Shown here one piece after another: positions 1-6,101 of a stretch of DNA of 7,008 bases. Below the pieces are notes generated by a model that saw only the letters and a program-made list of their open reading frames with translations, was not told where the DNA came from and ran no database searches. Numbering within the stretch: the stretch's first letter is position 1; the number at the start of each line of letters is the position of its first letter. This DNA is from an uncultured Lachnospiraceae bacterium (GTDB lineage Bacteria > Bacillota > Clostridia > Lachnospirales > Lachnospiraceae): contig CACZQU010000029.1 of the NCBI GenBank assembly GCA_902783305.1, positions 1 through 7,008 on the forward strand, given 5' to 3'. The translations under genes were made by a program, and so were the position numbers.

Positions 1-2739
1 AACACCGAGATCGAGTTCGAGAAGAAGATCCAGGATACCAACGACACGACGGGTGAGAAATCACCGTGGCAGGACAGTGCGGACTACGACATCGGAGACG
101 AAGTACCGTACCGCATGACGGCGAACCTGCCGAACAATGTCACCGATTATGTGGTCTATGACTTCATCTTCCATGACACCATGGAGGAGAGCCTTGACTT
201 CAATGAAGTCACCATGGTCACCCTTGACGGCGAAGAGCTGACCGAGGGCGAGGACTATGAGCTGACCGTAGCGGAAGATGGGCACAGCTTCGACCTGGCG
301 ATGAGCTGGGGCGACGCGGAGGCGACGGAGAATATCGCGGACGAAGACCTTAACGGGGCTCAGGTCGAGGTATACTTCAACGCAATCCTGAACGAGAACG
401 CAATTCTCGGCAAGGAAGGCAATATCAACACCGGTTCGCTGGAATTCTCCAACAAGCCTGGATTTGACGAAGGCGGCAAGCCGTATCACGAGACGACTCC
501 GGACGACACGGTCATCGCGTTTACCTACAAGGTGGATGTGAACAAGGTCGACGACTGGGGCGATGCCCTTGAGGGCGCAGCCTTCCAGCTGGAGAAGAAG
601 CTTGCGGACGGCACCACGAAGGTCATTGAGCAGGATGTGAAGACCAGTACCGGCAGCACATTCAGCTTCAGAGGTCTTGATGACGGTGAGTATATCCTGA
701 CAGAGACCAAAGCACCGAAGTACTTCAAGGAGATTGCTCCGATCGAGTTTACGGTTACCGCAGACCACAAGGTGGTGTGGGCAGATGAGGATCGTACGGA
801 AATCCTGACCGGCCTGACCGGCAATGTGGCAAGCGGCGAGCTTGTCCTGACCGCGGATGAGAATCTGGAAGGCCTTGCGGGAGACGTGAAGAATATTCCC
901 GAGGACACCTCGATCAGTCTGACGATTACCAAGAATGTGGTTCTGGAGCTCCCGGGCGTCGATGGAGAAGAAGCGGAAAGATATGATATCTACATGGACA
1001 ACACCAGCTACTGGATCGCCATGTTTGAGGATCCGGAGCTGACGAAGCAGATCGAAGGCTCGCTGAAGGAAATCGTCTTTAAGAATGCTCATGCCTCCTC
1101 CGTGACGTATGAGAATCTGATGCCTGGAAGGACATACTATATCGCCGAGGTCAACGAAGACGGCTCCGCCCTTGATGATGATTCCATGGTACCGTACTAC
1201 ACGGCTGAGGGTGGTGATTACATCGAAATCACACCGGCAGAAACCTGGGATAAGGAGAGCCGGACCTTCACCAACGTGTATACCACTCCTCCGGAAGAAT
1301 TCTACTTCGAAGGAAAGGTGGAAATCACCAAGAAGGTAGTTGACGCTGACGGAAAACCGATGAACAGTGATGAGACCTTCTATGCCGGTATCTTCAGCTA
1401 TGGCGAAGAGGACGAGGATGAAGAAGAACCGACCCTGGTTCCGGCAGAGCATGCGGATCCGCAGATCCTTACGCTCGAGATGAATGGTACGAGCAGCACA
1501 ACCGCGACATCGATCATCCATCTGGTCGGAGAGACTCCGCAGGAAGCCGGTGAAAGCTTCGTGATCAGGGAGACGGATAAGGACGGAAATCCGCTCGAGG
1601 AAAGCCTGCATCTGGATGATGTCGAGTATACCTTCGAGGTGAGTGAAGATGGCGAAGTGACAGTAGAAGCTTATGGCACCTCAAAAGTCACCATCACGAA
1701 CCGGGTGAAGGAAGAAGAAGGCTCAGGCAAGCTGACCGTTACCAAGTCCCTGACAGCGGATTTCGCAGGCGAGGAAGCCATGCTGTATGCTGCAGATGCG
1801 ACCTATTATGTAGCCCTTTTCAACGACGAAGATCTGACGGATATGGTTAAGGGCAGCATTAAGCCGATCGTATTCAAGAACAGCCATGCAAGCTCCGCAG
1901 TCTATGATAACCTCGTAGAAGGCAGAACCTACTATATCGCTGAGGTTGACAAGGATGGAAATCTCTATGAAGACACGGTATATGATTCGATACCGGTCTA
2001 CGGAGAAGACGAAGAAACCTGCATTGAGCTGGCCTTTGAGAACCCGGATGAGAGAGTGACATTCGAGAACTACTATCCGAAGATTCCGGATAATTTCTAC
2101 TTCGAAGGGAAACTGAACGTCACCAAGAAGGTGCATAGCGCATCGGGAGTGGAAGCAAGAAGCAACGGTACGTTCTATGCCGGCGTATTCCTGGATAAGG
2201 ATTTCAAGAATCCTGCACCGGCTGCACTTGTCACCCCGAACATCCTCAAGCTGTCGATGAACGGACAGAGCTCTGCAACGGCATCCGCGGTCGTACACCT
2301 GACCAGCGAGTCCGGAAAACCGGAAGACGCGATACAGGTACTGTATGTGACAGAGACGGATTCCACAGGGAAACCGCTCAATGTCAACGGATTTACCCAG
2401 GGTGGAGTGACCTACCGTATGACGGTGACAACGACGAATACGCATGTTACGCCGTTGAAGCCTGGTGATACAACGATCACGAATACGGAAGTCAAGGTTA
2501 CCCCGACTCCGTCACCGAAGCTCACCATCACACCGGGTGCGTCGACGAGGACAGGCTCGACCGGCAGCAGCGGCGGATCCAGCACGACCTCCACGACTCA
2601 TACCAATGACACGAAGACCACCGGCACCGCCAGAACCGGCGATGACACACCGATCGGTTTGTATGTCTCGATCCTTGCCGTTGCGGCATTGGCAATCGCA
2701 TTGCTGATCCTCAGAAAACGGAATAAGGGTGGGAAGTAA
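1..2739 (+). CDS. Sortase-anchored pilin/adhesin with isopeptide-forming domains (5' partial)
   Basis: The frame is open from the first base, so the true start lies upstream; the ATG at 115 is internal to a domain. The visible 912 residues resemble Gram-positive fimbrial subunits that stiffen themselves with Lys-Asn isopeptide bonds and are joined to the wall by sortase. Residues 1-170 match a D2-type fimbrial domain (YDIGDEVPYRMTANLP, then NINTGSLEFSNKP). Residues 171-300 match a Cna-B/SpaA prealbumin-like domain (K182, E235 in LTETKAP, N298). Residues 303-831 are four domains in an A1-B1-A2-B2 pattern, resembling streptococcal FctA/pilin-linkage domains. Residues 835-878 are a Thr/Ser/Pro/Gly-rich stalk, followed by a sorting signal. 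The usual D2-SpaA-anchor pilin would stop near residue 300, so the four added domains make this unusually long. No sortase gene is visible. Whether it is a backbone pilin, a tip adhesin or a monomeric wall protein cannot be decided here. Confidence in the surface-protein class is high; ligand and role are unknown. Confidence 0.9.
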   Translation, partial: NTEIEFEKKIQDTNDTTGEKSPWQDSADYDIGDEVPYRMTANLPNNVTDYVVYDFIFHDTMEESLDFNEVTMVTLDGEELTEGEDYELTVAEDGHSFDLAMSWGDAEATENIADEDLNGAQVEVYFNAILNENAILGKEGNINTGSLEFSNKPGFDEGGKPYHETTPDDTVIAFTYKVDVNKVDDWGDALEGAAFQLEKKLADGTTKVIEQDVKTSTGSTFSFRGLDDGEYILTETKAPKYFKEIAPIEFTVTADHKVVWADEDRTEILTGLTGNVASGELVLTADENLEGLAGDVKNIPEDTSISLTITKNVVLELPGVDGEEAERYDIYMDNTSYWIAMFEDPELTKQIEGSLKEIVFKNAHASSVTYENLMPGRTYYIAEVNEDGSALDDDSMVPYYTAEGGDYIEITPAETWDKESRTFTNVYTTPPEEFYFEGKVEITKKVVDADGKPMNSDETFYAGIFSYGEEDEDEEEPTLVPAEHADPQILTLEMNGTSSTTATSIIHLVGETPQEAGESFVIRETDKDGNPLEESLHLDDVEYTFEVSEDGEVTVEAYGTSKVTITNRVKEEEGSGKLTVTKSLTADFAGEEAMLYAADATYYVALFNDEDLTDMVKGSIKPIVFKNSHASSAVYDNLVEGRTYYIAEVDKDGNLYEDTVYDSIPVYGEDEETCIELAFENPDERVTFENYYPKIPDNFYFEGKLNVTKKVHSASGVEARSNGTFYAGVFLDKDFKNPAPAALVTPNILKLSMNGQSSATASAVVHLTSESGKPEDAIQVLYVTETDSTGKPLNVNGFTQGGVTYRMTVTTTNTHVTPLKPGDTTITNTEVKVTPTPSPKLTITPGASTRTGSTGSSGGSSTTSTTHTNDTKTTGTARTGDDTPIGLYVSILAVAALAIALLILRKRNKGGK
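907..1707 (+). repeat. Domain-pair repeat, copy 1 (A1-B1)
   Basis: This is the first copy of a two-domain unit within the surface protein, residues 303-569. Domain A1 runs to about position 1308 and B1 from 1309. Landmarks are K311, E383 in YYIAEV and N425 in TFTNVY for A1; K444 in ITKKV, E524 in VIRETD and N567 in TITNRV for B1. The best-conserved stretch (SLKEIVFKNAHASS, from 1060) matches copy 2 with a shift of 265 codons. The copies are divergent at DNA level, so the duplication is old. Confidence 0.85.
1726..2493 (+). repeat. Domain-pair repeat, copy 2 (A2-B2)
   Basis: This is the second copy of the two-domain unit, residues 576-831. Domain A2 runs to about 2103 and B2 from 2104. Landmarks are K582, E648 in YYIAEV and N690 in TFENYY for A2; K709 in VTKKV, E785 in VTETD and N828 in TITNTEV for B2. 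SIKPIVFKNSHASS in A2 and FYFEGKLNVTKKV at the A2-B2 junction match copy 1 closely. B2 lacks the acidic run seen in B1. Confidence 0.85.
2626..2739 (+). other. C-terminal cell-wall sorting signal (TGD-type)
   Basis: Residues 876-912 show the three-part sortase signal: a short motif (TARTGDD, with T879-G880), a hydrophobic segment of about 20 residues (885-904, IGLYVSILAVAALAIALLIL), and a basic tail RKRNKGGK. The usual Leu-Pro is replaced by Thr-Ala, which agrees with the relaxed xxTGD signals seen in many Clostridia. Cleavage between T879 and G880 is inferred from the family. Confidence 0.85.
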
Positions 2740-2777
2740 TCCGGCCGGGAAGTAACTGGTAACAGACACATCATTTA

Positions 2778-2804
2778 CAGGCTGGCTTCATCAGAGCCAG
2801 CCTG
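2778..2804 (+). other. 10-bp hairpin upstream of the terminator
   Basis: CAGGCTGGCT (2778-2787) is the exact reverse complement of AGCCAGCCTG (2795-2804), with a 7-base loop. No T-tract follows, so it is unlikely to terminate transcription alone. It sits 39 bases after the surface-protein stop and 12 bases ahead of the real terminator. It may protect the 3' end or be a decayed terminator. Confidence 0.7.
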
Positions 2805-2816
2805 GTAGAAGGCTGC

Positions 2817-2860
2817 AACGCCCGCTGCATCAGGATGGTGCGGCGGGCGTTGTTTTCTTT
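2817..2860 (+). terminator. Rho-independent terminator of the surface-protein gene
   Basis: AACGCCCGC (2817-2825) pairs exactly with GCGGGCGTT (2843-2851). The helix extends inward to 2831/2837 with two G-T wobbles, leaving a 5-base loop. The T-rich run GTTTTCTTTT follows at 2852-2861. A strong GC stem with a T-tract is the canonical intrinsic terminator, and it separates the surface-protein gene from the phosphofructokinase gene. Confidence 0.9.
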
Positions 2861-2935
2861 TCCGGTTCTGGAACCCAGGGCTGGCAAAGTGCGGTAACCT
2901 TTCATCATTTATCAGGATCAGCGGCTATCTTTTTA

Positions 2936-2964
2936 TTGAGAACAGGACAGAATTAAGGTATAAT
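2936..2964 (+). promoter_or_regulatory. Sigma-A type promoter for the phosphofructokinase gene
   Basis: TTGAGA (2936-2941) and a perfect TATAAT (2959-2964) are separated by exactly 17 bases. Transcription should start near 2971, giving a leader of about 34 bases that carries AAGGAGG (2991-2997), 7 bases ahead of the ATG at 3005. The leader is too short for a riboswitch, so the gene looks strongly and simply expressed. Confidence 0.88.
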
Positions 2965-3004
2965 ATAAGCAAACAAACGGCTCAGTTTCAAAGGAGGAAA
3001 CCTT

Positions 3005-4093
3005 ATGATCAAGAGAATCGGCTTGCTTACCAGCGGCGGAGACTGCCAGGCCCTGAACGCGACGATGCGCGGCGTGGTAAAGGGACTTTCCACGATGACG
3101 AATCCGAACGAGCTTGAGGTGTACGGCTTTGATGACGGCTACAAGGGACTGATTTACGGGAAATACCGGATGCTGACCTCCAGGGACTTTTCCGGTATCC
3201 TCACACAGGGCGGGACTATTATAGGAACCTCCCGTCAGCCGTTTAAGCTGATGAGGGTGCCGGATGCCAACGGCCTCGACAAGGTGGAAGCCATGAAGCA
3301 GACCTATTATAAGCTCTGTCTGGACTGCCTGGTCATCCTCGGAGGCAATGGAACACAGAAGACGGCGAACCTGCTTCGCGAAGAAGGACTGAATATCATT
3401 CACCTTCCGAAGACCATTGACAATGATATTTTTGGCACGGATATGACCTTCGGCTTCCAGAGCGCGGTGAATATCGCGGTGGCCGCCATTGATGCCATCC
3501 ACTCTACCGCCGCTTCCCATGGCCGTGTCTTTATCGTGGAAATCATGGGACACAAGGTGGGCAGCCTGACCCTGGACGCCGGAATTGCCGGCGGCGCGGA
3601 TATTATCCTGATTCCGGAGATTCCCTATGACATCAAGAAGATCGTAGAAGCGATTGACCGCAGGGCAAAGGCCGGCAAGCGCTTTACCATTCTGGCAGTG
3701 GCAGAGGGTGCGATTTCCAAGGAAGATGCCAAGCTTCCCAAGAAAAAGCTCAAAGAGAAGCTGGAAGCCAGGGCAAAGAAATATCCGTCTGTCTCCTACG
3801 AGATTGCGGATGAGATCCTGAAAAAGACCGGACAGGAAGTCCGGATCACGGTACCTGGCCATACGCAGAGAGGCGGCGAGCCCTGCGCTTATGACCGTGT
3901 ACTTTCCACCCGTCTGGGCGCCGGCGCGGCGGAAGCGATCATGGATGAGGATTACGGCAATATGATCGCCATCGTCAACGGCAAGATCAAGAGAGTCCCG
4001 CTTGCGGAGTGCGCGGGCAAGCTCAAGGTGGTATCGCCCAAGGATCAGACAGTAAAGGCGGCGAAGGAGATCGGAATCAGCTTCGGCGACTGA
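3005..4093 (+). CDS. pfkA: 6-phosphofructokinase, probably ATP-dependent, mixed-substrate subgroup
   Basis: This enzyme phosphorylates fructose 6-phosphate to fructose 1,6-bisphosphate, the committing step of glycolysis, in the cytoplasm. The 362 residues are longer than the roughly 320 of E. coli PfkA and fit the mixed ATP/PPi subgroup. Visible motifs are TSGGD (9-13) for the nucleotide site, GGNGT (113-117), PKTIDND (135-141) with presumed catalytic base D139, R174 and MGH (181-183) for sugar phosphate, PEIP (204-207), R280, and HTQRGGEP (286-293). G116 at the E. coli Gly104 position favours ATP, as PPi enzymes carry Asp there. K136 at the E. coli Gly124 position is a PPi-type residue, and N115 replaces the usual metal-binding Asp103. 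Phosphoryl donor is therefore less certain than family. The start is fixed by AAGGAGG 7 bases upstream. The gene has its own promoter and terminator, so it appears monocistronic. Confidence 0.95.
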   Translation: MIKRIGLLTSGGDCQALNATMRGVVKGLSTMTNPNELEVYGFDDGYKGLIYGKYRMLTSRDFSGILTQGGTIIGTSRQPFKLMRVPDANGLDKVEAMKQTYYKLCLDCLVILGGNGTQKTANLLREEGLNIIHLPKTIDNDIFGTDMTFGFQSAVNIAVAAIDAIHSTAASHGRVFIVEIMGHKVGSLTLDAGIAGGADIILIPEIPYDIKKIVEAIDRRAKAGKRFTILAVAEGAISKEDAKLPKKKLKEKLEARAKKYPSVSYEIADEILKKTGQEVRITVPGHTQRGGEPCAYDRVLSTRLGAGAAEAIMDEDYGNMIAIVNGKIKRVPLAECAGKLKVVSPKDQTVKAAKEIGISFGD

Positions 4094-4110
4094 TCATATT
4101 CACAGACAGA

Positions 4111-4137
4111 AAAAAGGCCAGCGGGGCTGGCCTTTTT
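4111..4137 (+). terminator. Rho-independent terminator of pfkA
   Basis: AAAAAGGCCAG (4111-4121) pairs exactly with CTGGCCTTTTT (4127-4137), leaving a 5-base loop CGGGG. The A-tract before and the T-tract after the GC core could make it work in both directions. It lies 17 bases past the pfkA stop and should insulate dnaX from pfkA transcription. Confidence 0.93.
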
Positions 4138-4139
4138 CG

Positions 4140-4205
4140 GTGTTTTGCTCAGTGCCTTTCGGAGCTTTGAAAAGTGCTTTCAGATGCTTTGTGCAGTGCC
4201 TTTCA
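4140..4205 (+). repeat. Degenerate tandem repeat, 11-bp period, six units
   Basis: Six consecutive 11-base units begin at 4140, 4151, 4162, 4173, 4184 and 4195, each carrying a variant of AGTGCYTTTS. The clearest are AGTGCCTTTCG (4151), AGTGCTTTCAG (4173) and AGTGCCTTTCA (4195); CAGTGCCTTTC is identical at 4150-4160 and 4194-4204. The units at 4140, 4162 and 4184 are weaker (GTGTTTTG, GAGCTTTG, ATGCTTTG). It lies just after the pfkA terminator. Function is unknown; it may be a decayed minisatellite or a series of helically phased sites. Confidence 0.6.
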
Positions 4206-4246
4206 GTGACTGCGGGGCATTGAGACAATAGCGGCCGCCCTGTTTA

Positions 4247-4290
4247 CCTGCGGGGACAGATACAGGGAAAGACAGAATTGTCCCCGCAGG
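4247..4290 (+). repeat. Perfect 12-bp inverted repeat upstream of dnaX
   Basis: CCTGCGGGGACA (4247-4258) is the exact reverse complement of TGTCCCCGCAGG (4279-4290), with a 20-base A/G-rich loop. It ends 73 bases before the dnaX start and has no T-tract, so it is not an ordinary terminator. It could fold in a dnaX leader RNA or be a protein-binding palindrome. No known RNA family motif was recognised in it. Confidence 0.75.
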
Positions 4291-4348
4291 ATATGCAGAA
4301 GGACAAAAGAACTTGTTCCGGACTTTCAGTATTTCCGGGATATTTTGC

Positions 4349-4353
4349 AGGAG
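4349..4353 (+). promoter_or_regulatory. Ribosome binding site that decides the dnaX start
   Basis: AGGAG lies 10 bases ahead of the ATG at 4364. The protein from that ATG starts MSYVALYRKFRP, which is the typical N-terminus of DnaX. The frame is open further up to a TTG at 4313, but those 17 residues do not resemble DnaX and no Shine-Dalgarno sequence precedes that TTG. Confidence 0.8.
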
Positions 4354-4363
4354 CGTTGATTGC

Positions 4364-5998
4364 ATGAGCTATGTGGCATTGTATCGTAAATTCCGTCCGG
4401 CGGTTTTTGACGATGTCCGCGGACAGGATCCGATCGTCAATACATTGAAAAACCAGTTGAAAATGGACCGGGTAGGGCATGCCTATCTTTTTACCGGCAC
4501 CAGGGGGACCGGAAAAACCTCCGTAGCCAAGATTCTGGCCAGGGCGGTGAACTGCCGGAACCCGAAAGACGGGAACCCCTGTAATGAATGTGAGAGCTGC
4601 CGGGAATCACTCTCCGGCAGCTCCCTGAATGTGCTGGAGATTGACGCGGCCTCCAACAACGGCGTGGACAATGTCCGCGATATCCGGGAGGAGGTACAGT
4701 ATCCTCCTGCCCGGGGGAAATACAAGGTCTATATTGTGGATGAGGTACACATGCTTTCCACGGCGGCTTTTAATGCCCTGCTGAAAACGCTGGAGGAGCC
4801 TCCCGCTTATGTGATTTTTATCCTGGCAACGACGGAGGTGCAGAAAATCCCTGCCACGATCCTCTCCCGGTGTCAGCGCTATGATTTCCACCGGATCAGC
4901 ACGGATGTGATTGCGGACCGGATGAAGGAGCTTCTGGAAAAGGAGGGGGAGAAGGCCGAGGAGCGGGCAGTACGATATATTGCCCGGGCGGGAGACGGAT
5001 CCATGCGTGACGCCCTCAGCCTGCTTGACCGCTGCATTTCCTTTTACCCGGGAGTAGAGCTCACCTATGAAAATGTGCTGAGCGTCCTGGGAACGGTGGA
5101 TTTTGACGTGTTCAGCCGGATGCTCCGGCTGGTGCTTGCCGGGGATGTGTCCGGATGTATAGGCCTTTTGGACAAGGTGCTCTCGGAGGGCAAGGAGCCT
5201 GCCCAGTTTACCCTGGATTTTACATGGTATCTGAGAAATCTGCTGCTGGTGAAAGCCTCGGAGGATCCGCGGAGCATTGTGGATGCTTCGGAGGAAAACA
5301 TGCGCCTTCTCGTGGAGGAGAGCGGTATGGTGGAGAACCATACCCTGATGAGATATATCCGTATTCTGTCAGAGCTTTCCGGACAGCTGGGCCGTTCCGT
5401 GCAGAAACGGGTTCTGACCGAGATGGCGCTGATCCGACTGTGCCGTCCCCAGATGGATACGGATACGGATTCCCTTCTGGAACGGATCCGTATCCTGGAG
5501 AAGAAGGCAGACGAAGCGCCGAAGGTGGTCTACAGGTCATTGCCGGATTCTTCCCTGCAGGACGGCAGAGACGATGAGAAAAGTTCCGGCGCCGATGAAG
5601 AGGGGAGAGCACCAAAAGCCGAAGCGCCAAAAGATTTTCAGACTATTGCGGCAAAGTGGAAGCAGATTACCGGCTGCATCAAGGCGACACTCGGACAGAC
5701 CCTCAGAAACTCGGAGGCCTGCTATAATGGTGAAACCGGGGAGCCGGTTCTGTATGTTGTCCTTAAGAACAATGATACGATCGCCAGGCTCCACGCGGAA
5801 AGGCTGGCGGAATCAGACGCAGAGCAGATTCAGGAAGCAATCCTTGAGGTGACGGGCCTGAGGGTGGATCAGATCCGCCTGACCCTCCCCAGGGAGGCGC
5901 CGAAAAGCCTGGAGCAGATTCCGTCGAGCATTGACGAGGCATTTGCGAGCATCCATACGGAGATTGAGCCTGAGGACCAGGATCCCATAAACTTATAG
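4364..5998 (+). CDS. dnaX: DNA polymerase III subunit tau (clamp loader ATPase)
   Basis: DnaX is the ATPase core of the clamp loader, which opens the sliding clamp onto primed DNA at the replication fork. The 544 residues show the clamp-loader AAA+ order: Walker A GTRGTGKTS (45-53), a zinc module with C64, C73, C76 and C79, Walker B VYIVDEVH (122-129), sensor 1 ATTE (155-158), the SRC motif (168-170) with arginine finger R169, and sensor 2 GSMRDALSLLD (212-222). The oligomerisation region follows to about 365. A charged, low-complexity linker spans roughly 381-424. A C-terminal domain from about 425 to 510 resembles the small tau domain of Bacillota. I see no A-AAA-AAG slippery heptamer, so a shorter gamma form made by frameshifting is not supported. 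It leads a likely operon with ybaB and recR. No clear promoter was identified upstream. Confidence 0.96.
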   Translation: MSYVALYRKFRPAVFDDVRGQDPIVNTLKNQLKMDRVGHAYLFTGTRGTGKTSVAKILARAVNCRNPKDGNPCNECESCRESLSGSSLNVLEIDAASNNGVDNVRDIREEVQYPPARGKYKVYIVDEVHMLSTAAFNALLKTLEEPPAYVIFILATTEVQKIPATILSRCQRYDFHRISTDVIADRMKELLEKEGEKAEERAVRYIARAGDGSMRDALSLLDRCISFYPGVELTYENVLSVLGTVDFDVFSRMLRLVLAGDVSGCIGLLDKVLSEGKEPAQFTLDFTWYLRNLLLVKASEDPRSIVDASEENMRLLVEESGMVENHTLMRYIRILSELSGQLGRSVQKRVLTEMALIRLCRPQMDTDTDSLLERIRILEKKADEAPKVVYRSLPDSSLQDGRDDEKSSGADEEGRAPKAEAPKDFQTIAAKWKQITGCIKATLGQTLRNSEACYNGETGEPVLYVVLKNNDTIARLHAERLAESDAEQIQEAILEVTGLRVDQIRLTLPREAPKSLEQIPSSIDEAFASIHTEIEPEDQDPINL

Positions 5999-6066
5999 AT
6001 GACTCCAGTGCAAATGACTCCTATGGATTGTATTTCGCTTCGTGCTCCCCGGGTCCTGGAGTCATC
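5998..6066 (+). repeat. Hairpin and direct-repeat element in the dnaX-ybaB spacer
   Basis: GATGACTCCAG (5998-6008) is the exact reverse complement of CTGGAGTCATC (6056-6066), with a 47-base loop. ATGACTCC occurs again directly at 6014-6021, 15 bases after the copy at 5999-6006. The element begins on the last base of the dnaX stop and fills most of the 103-base spacer. It has no T-tract, so read-through into ybaB is expected. It looks like a small inserted repeat or an mRNA processing or stability structure; which of these is not known. Confidence 0.65.
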
Positions 6067-6088
6067 GATTAACGTAAACAGAAATGAA

Positions 6089-6094
6089 CAGGAG
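6089..6094 (+). promoter_or_regulatory. Ribosome binding site that decides the ybaB start
   Basis: CAGGAG is 7 bases ahead of the ATG at 6102. An in-frame ATG at 6084 would place this site inside the coding region and has no Shine-Dalgarno sequence of its own, so 6102 is preferred. Confidence 0.8.
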
Positions 6095-6101
6095 TGTATA
6101 T

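Noticed and set aside
115..117. ATG as the start of the surface-protein gene
   Set aside because: The frame is open to base 1 and residues 1-38 already match the D2 domain (IEFEKKIQD, YDIGDEVPYR), so this Met is internal.
61..1611. Very long open frame on the minus strand (516 codons) opposite the surface-protein gene
   Set aside because: The plus strand encodes recognisable pilin domains throughout, and the minus-strand product has no recognisable motif. Long antisense frames arise here from the codon bias of the real gene.
1723..2445. 240-codon minus-strand open frame whose product partly resembles that of 61-1611
   Set aside because: The resemblance follows from the A-B duplication on the plus strand being read antisense, so it is a shadow of the repeat.
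2933..3862. 309-codon minus-strand open frame opposite pfkA
   Set aside because: pfkA is unambiguous on the plus strand with promoter, ribosome binding site and terminator; the antisense product has no family features.
4220..4248. Possible dnaX promoter TTGAGA (4220-4225) with TTTACC (4243-4248), 17-base spacing
   Set aside because: The -10 element is a poor match and the start would fall inside the inverted repeat at 4247-4290; too weak to call without transcript data.
4231..4290. SRP (4.5S-like) RNA gene, which often sits near dnaX in Bacillota
   Set aside because: A short TGTTTACC resemblance is present, but the conserved GGAAGGAAGCAG-type loop of SRP RNA is absent.
4313..4363. TTG at 4313 as the dnaX start
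   Set aside because: The extra 17 residues do not resemble DnaX, no ribosome binding site precedes the TTG, and the ATG at 4364 gives the typical N-terminus.
5560..5640. Programmed frameshift site making a gamma form of DnaX
   Set aside because: A-rich runs such as GAAAAG and CAAAAG are present but no A-AAA-AAG heptamer was found in the linker.
6084..6101. Upstream in-frame ATG at 6084 for ybaB
   Set aside because: It lacks a Shine-Dalgarno sequence, and the CAGGAG at 6089-6094 is placed correctly for the ATG at 6102.
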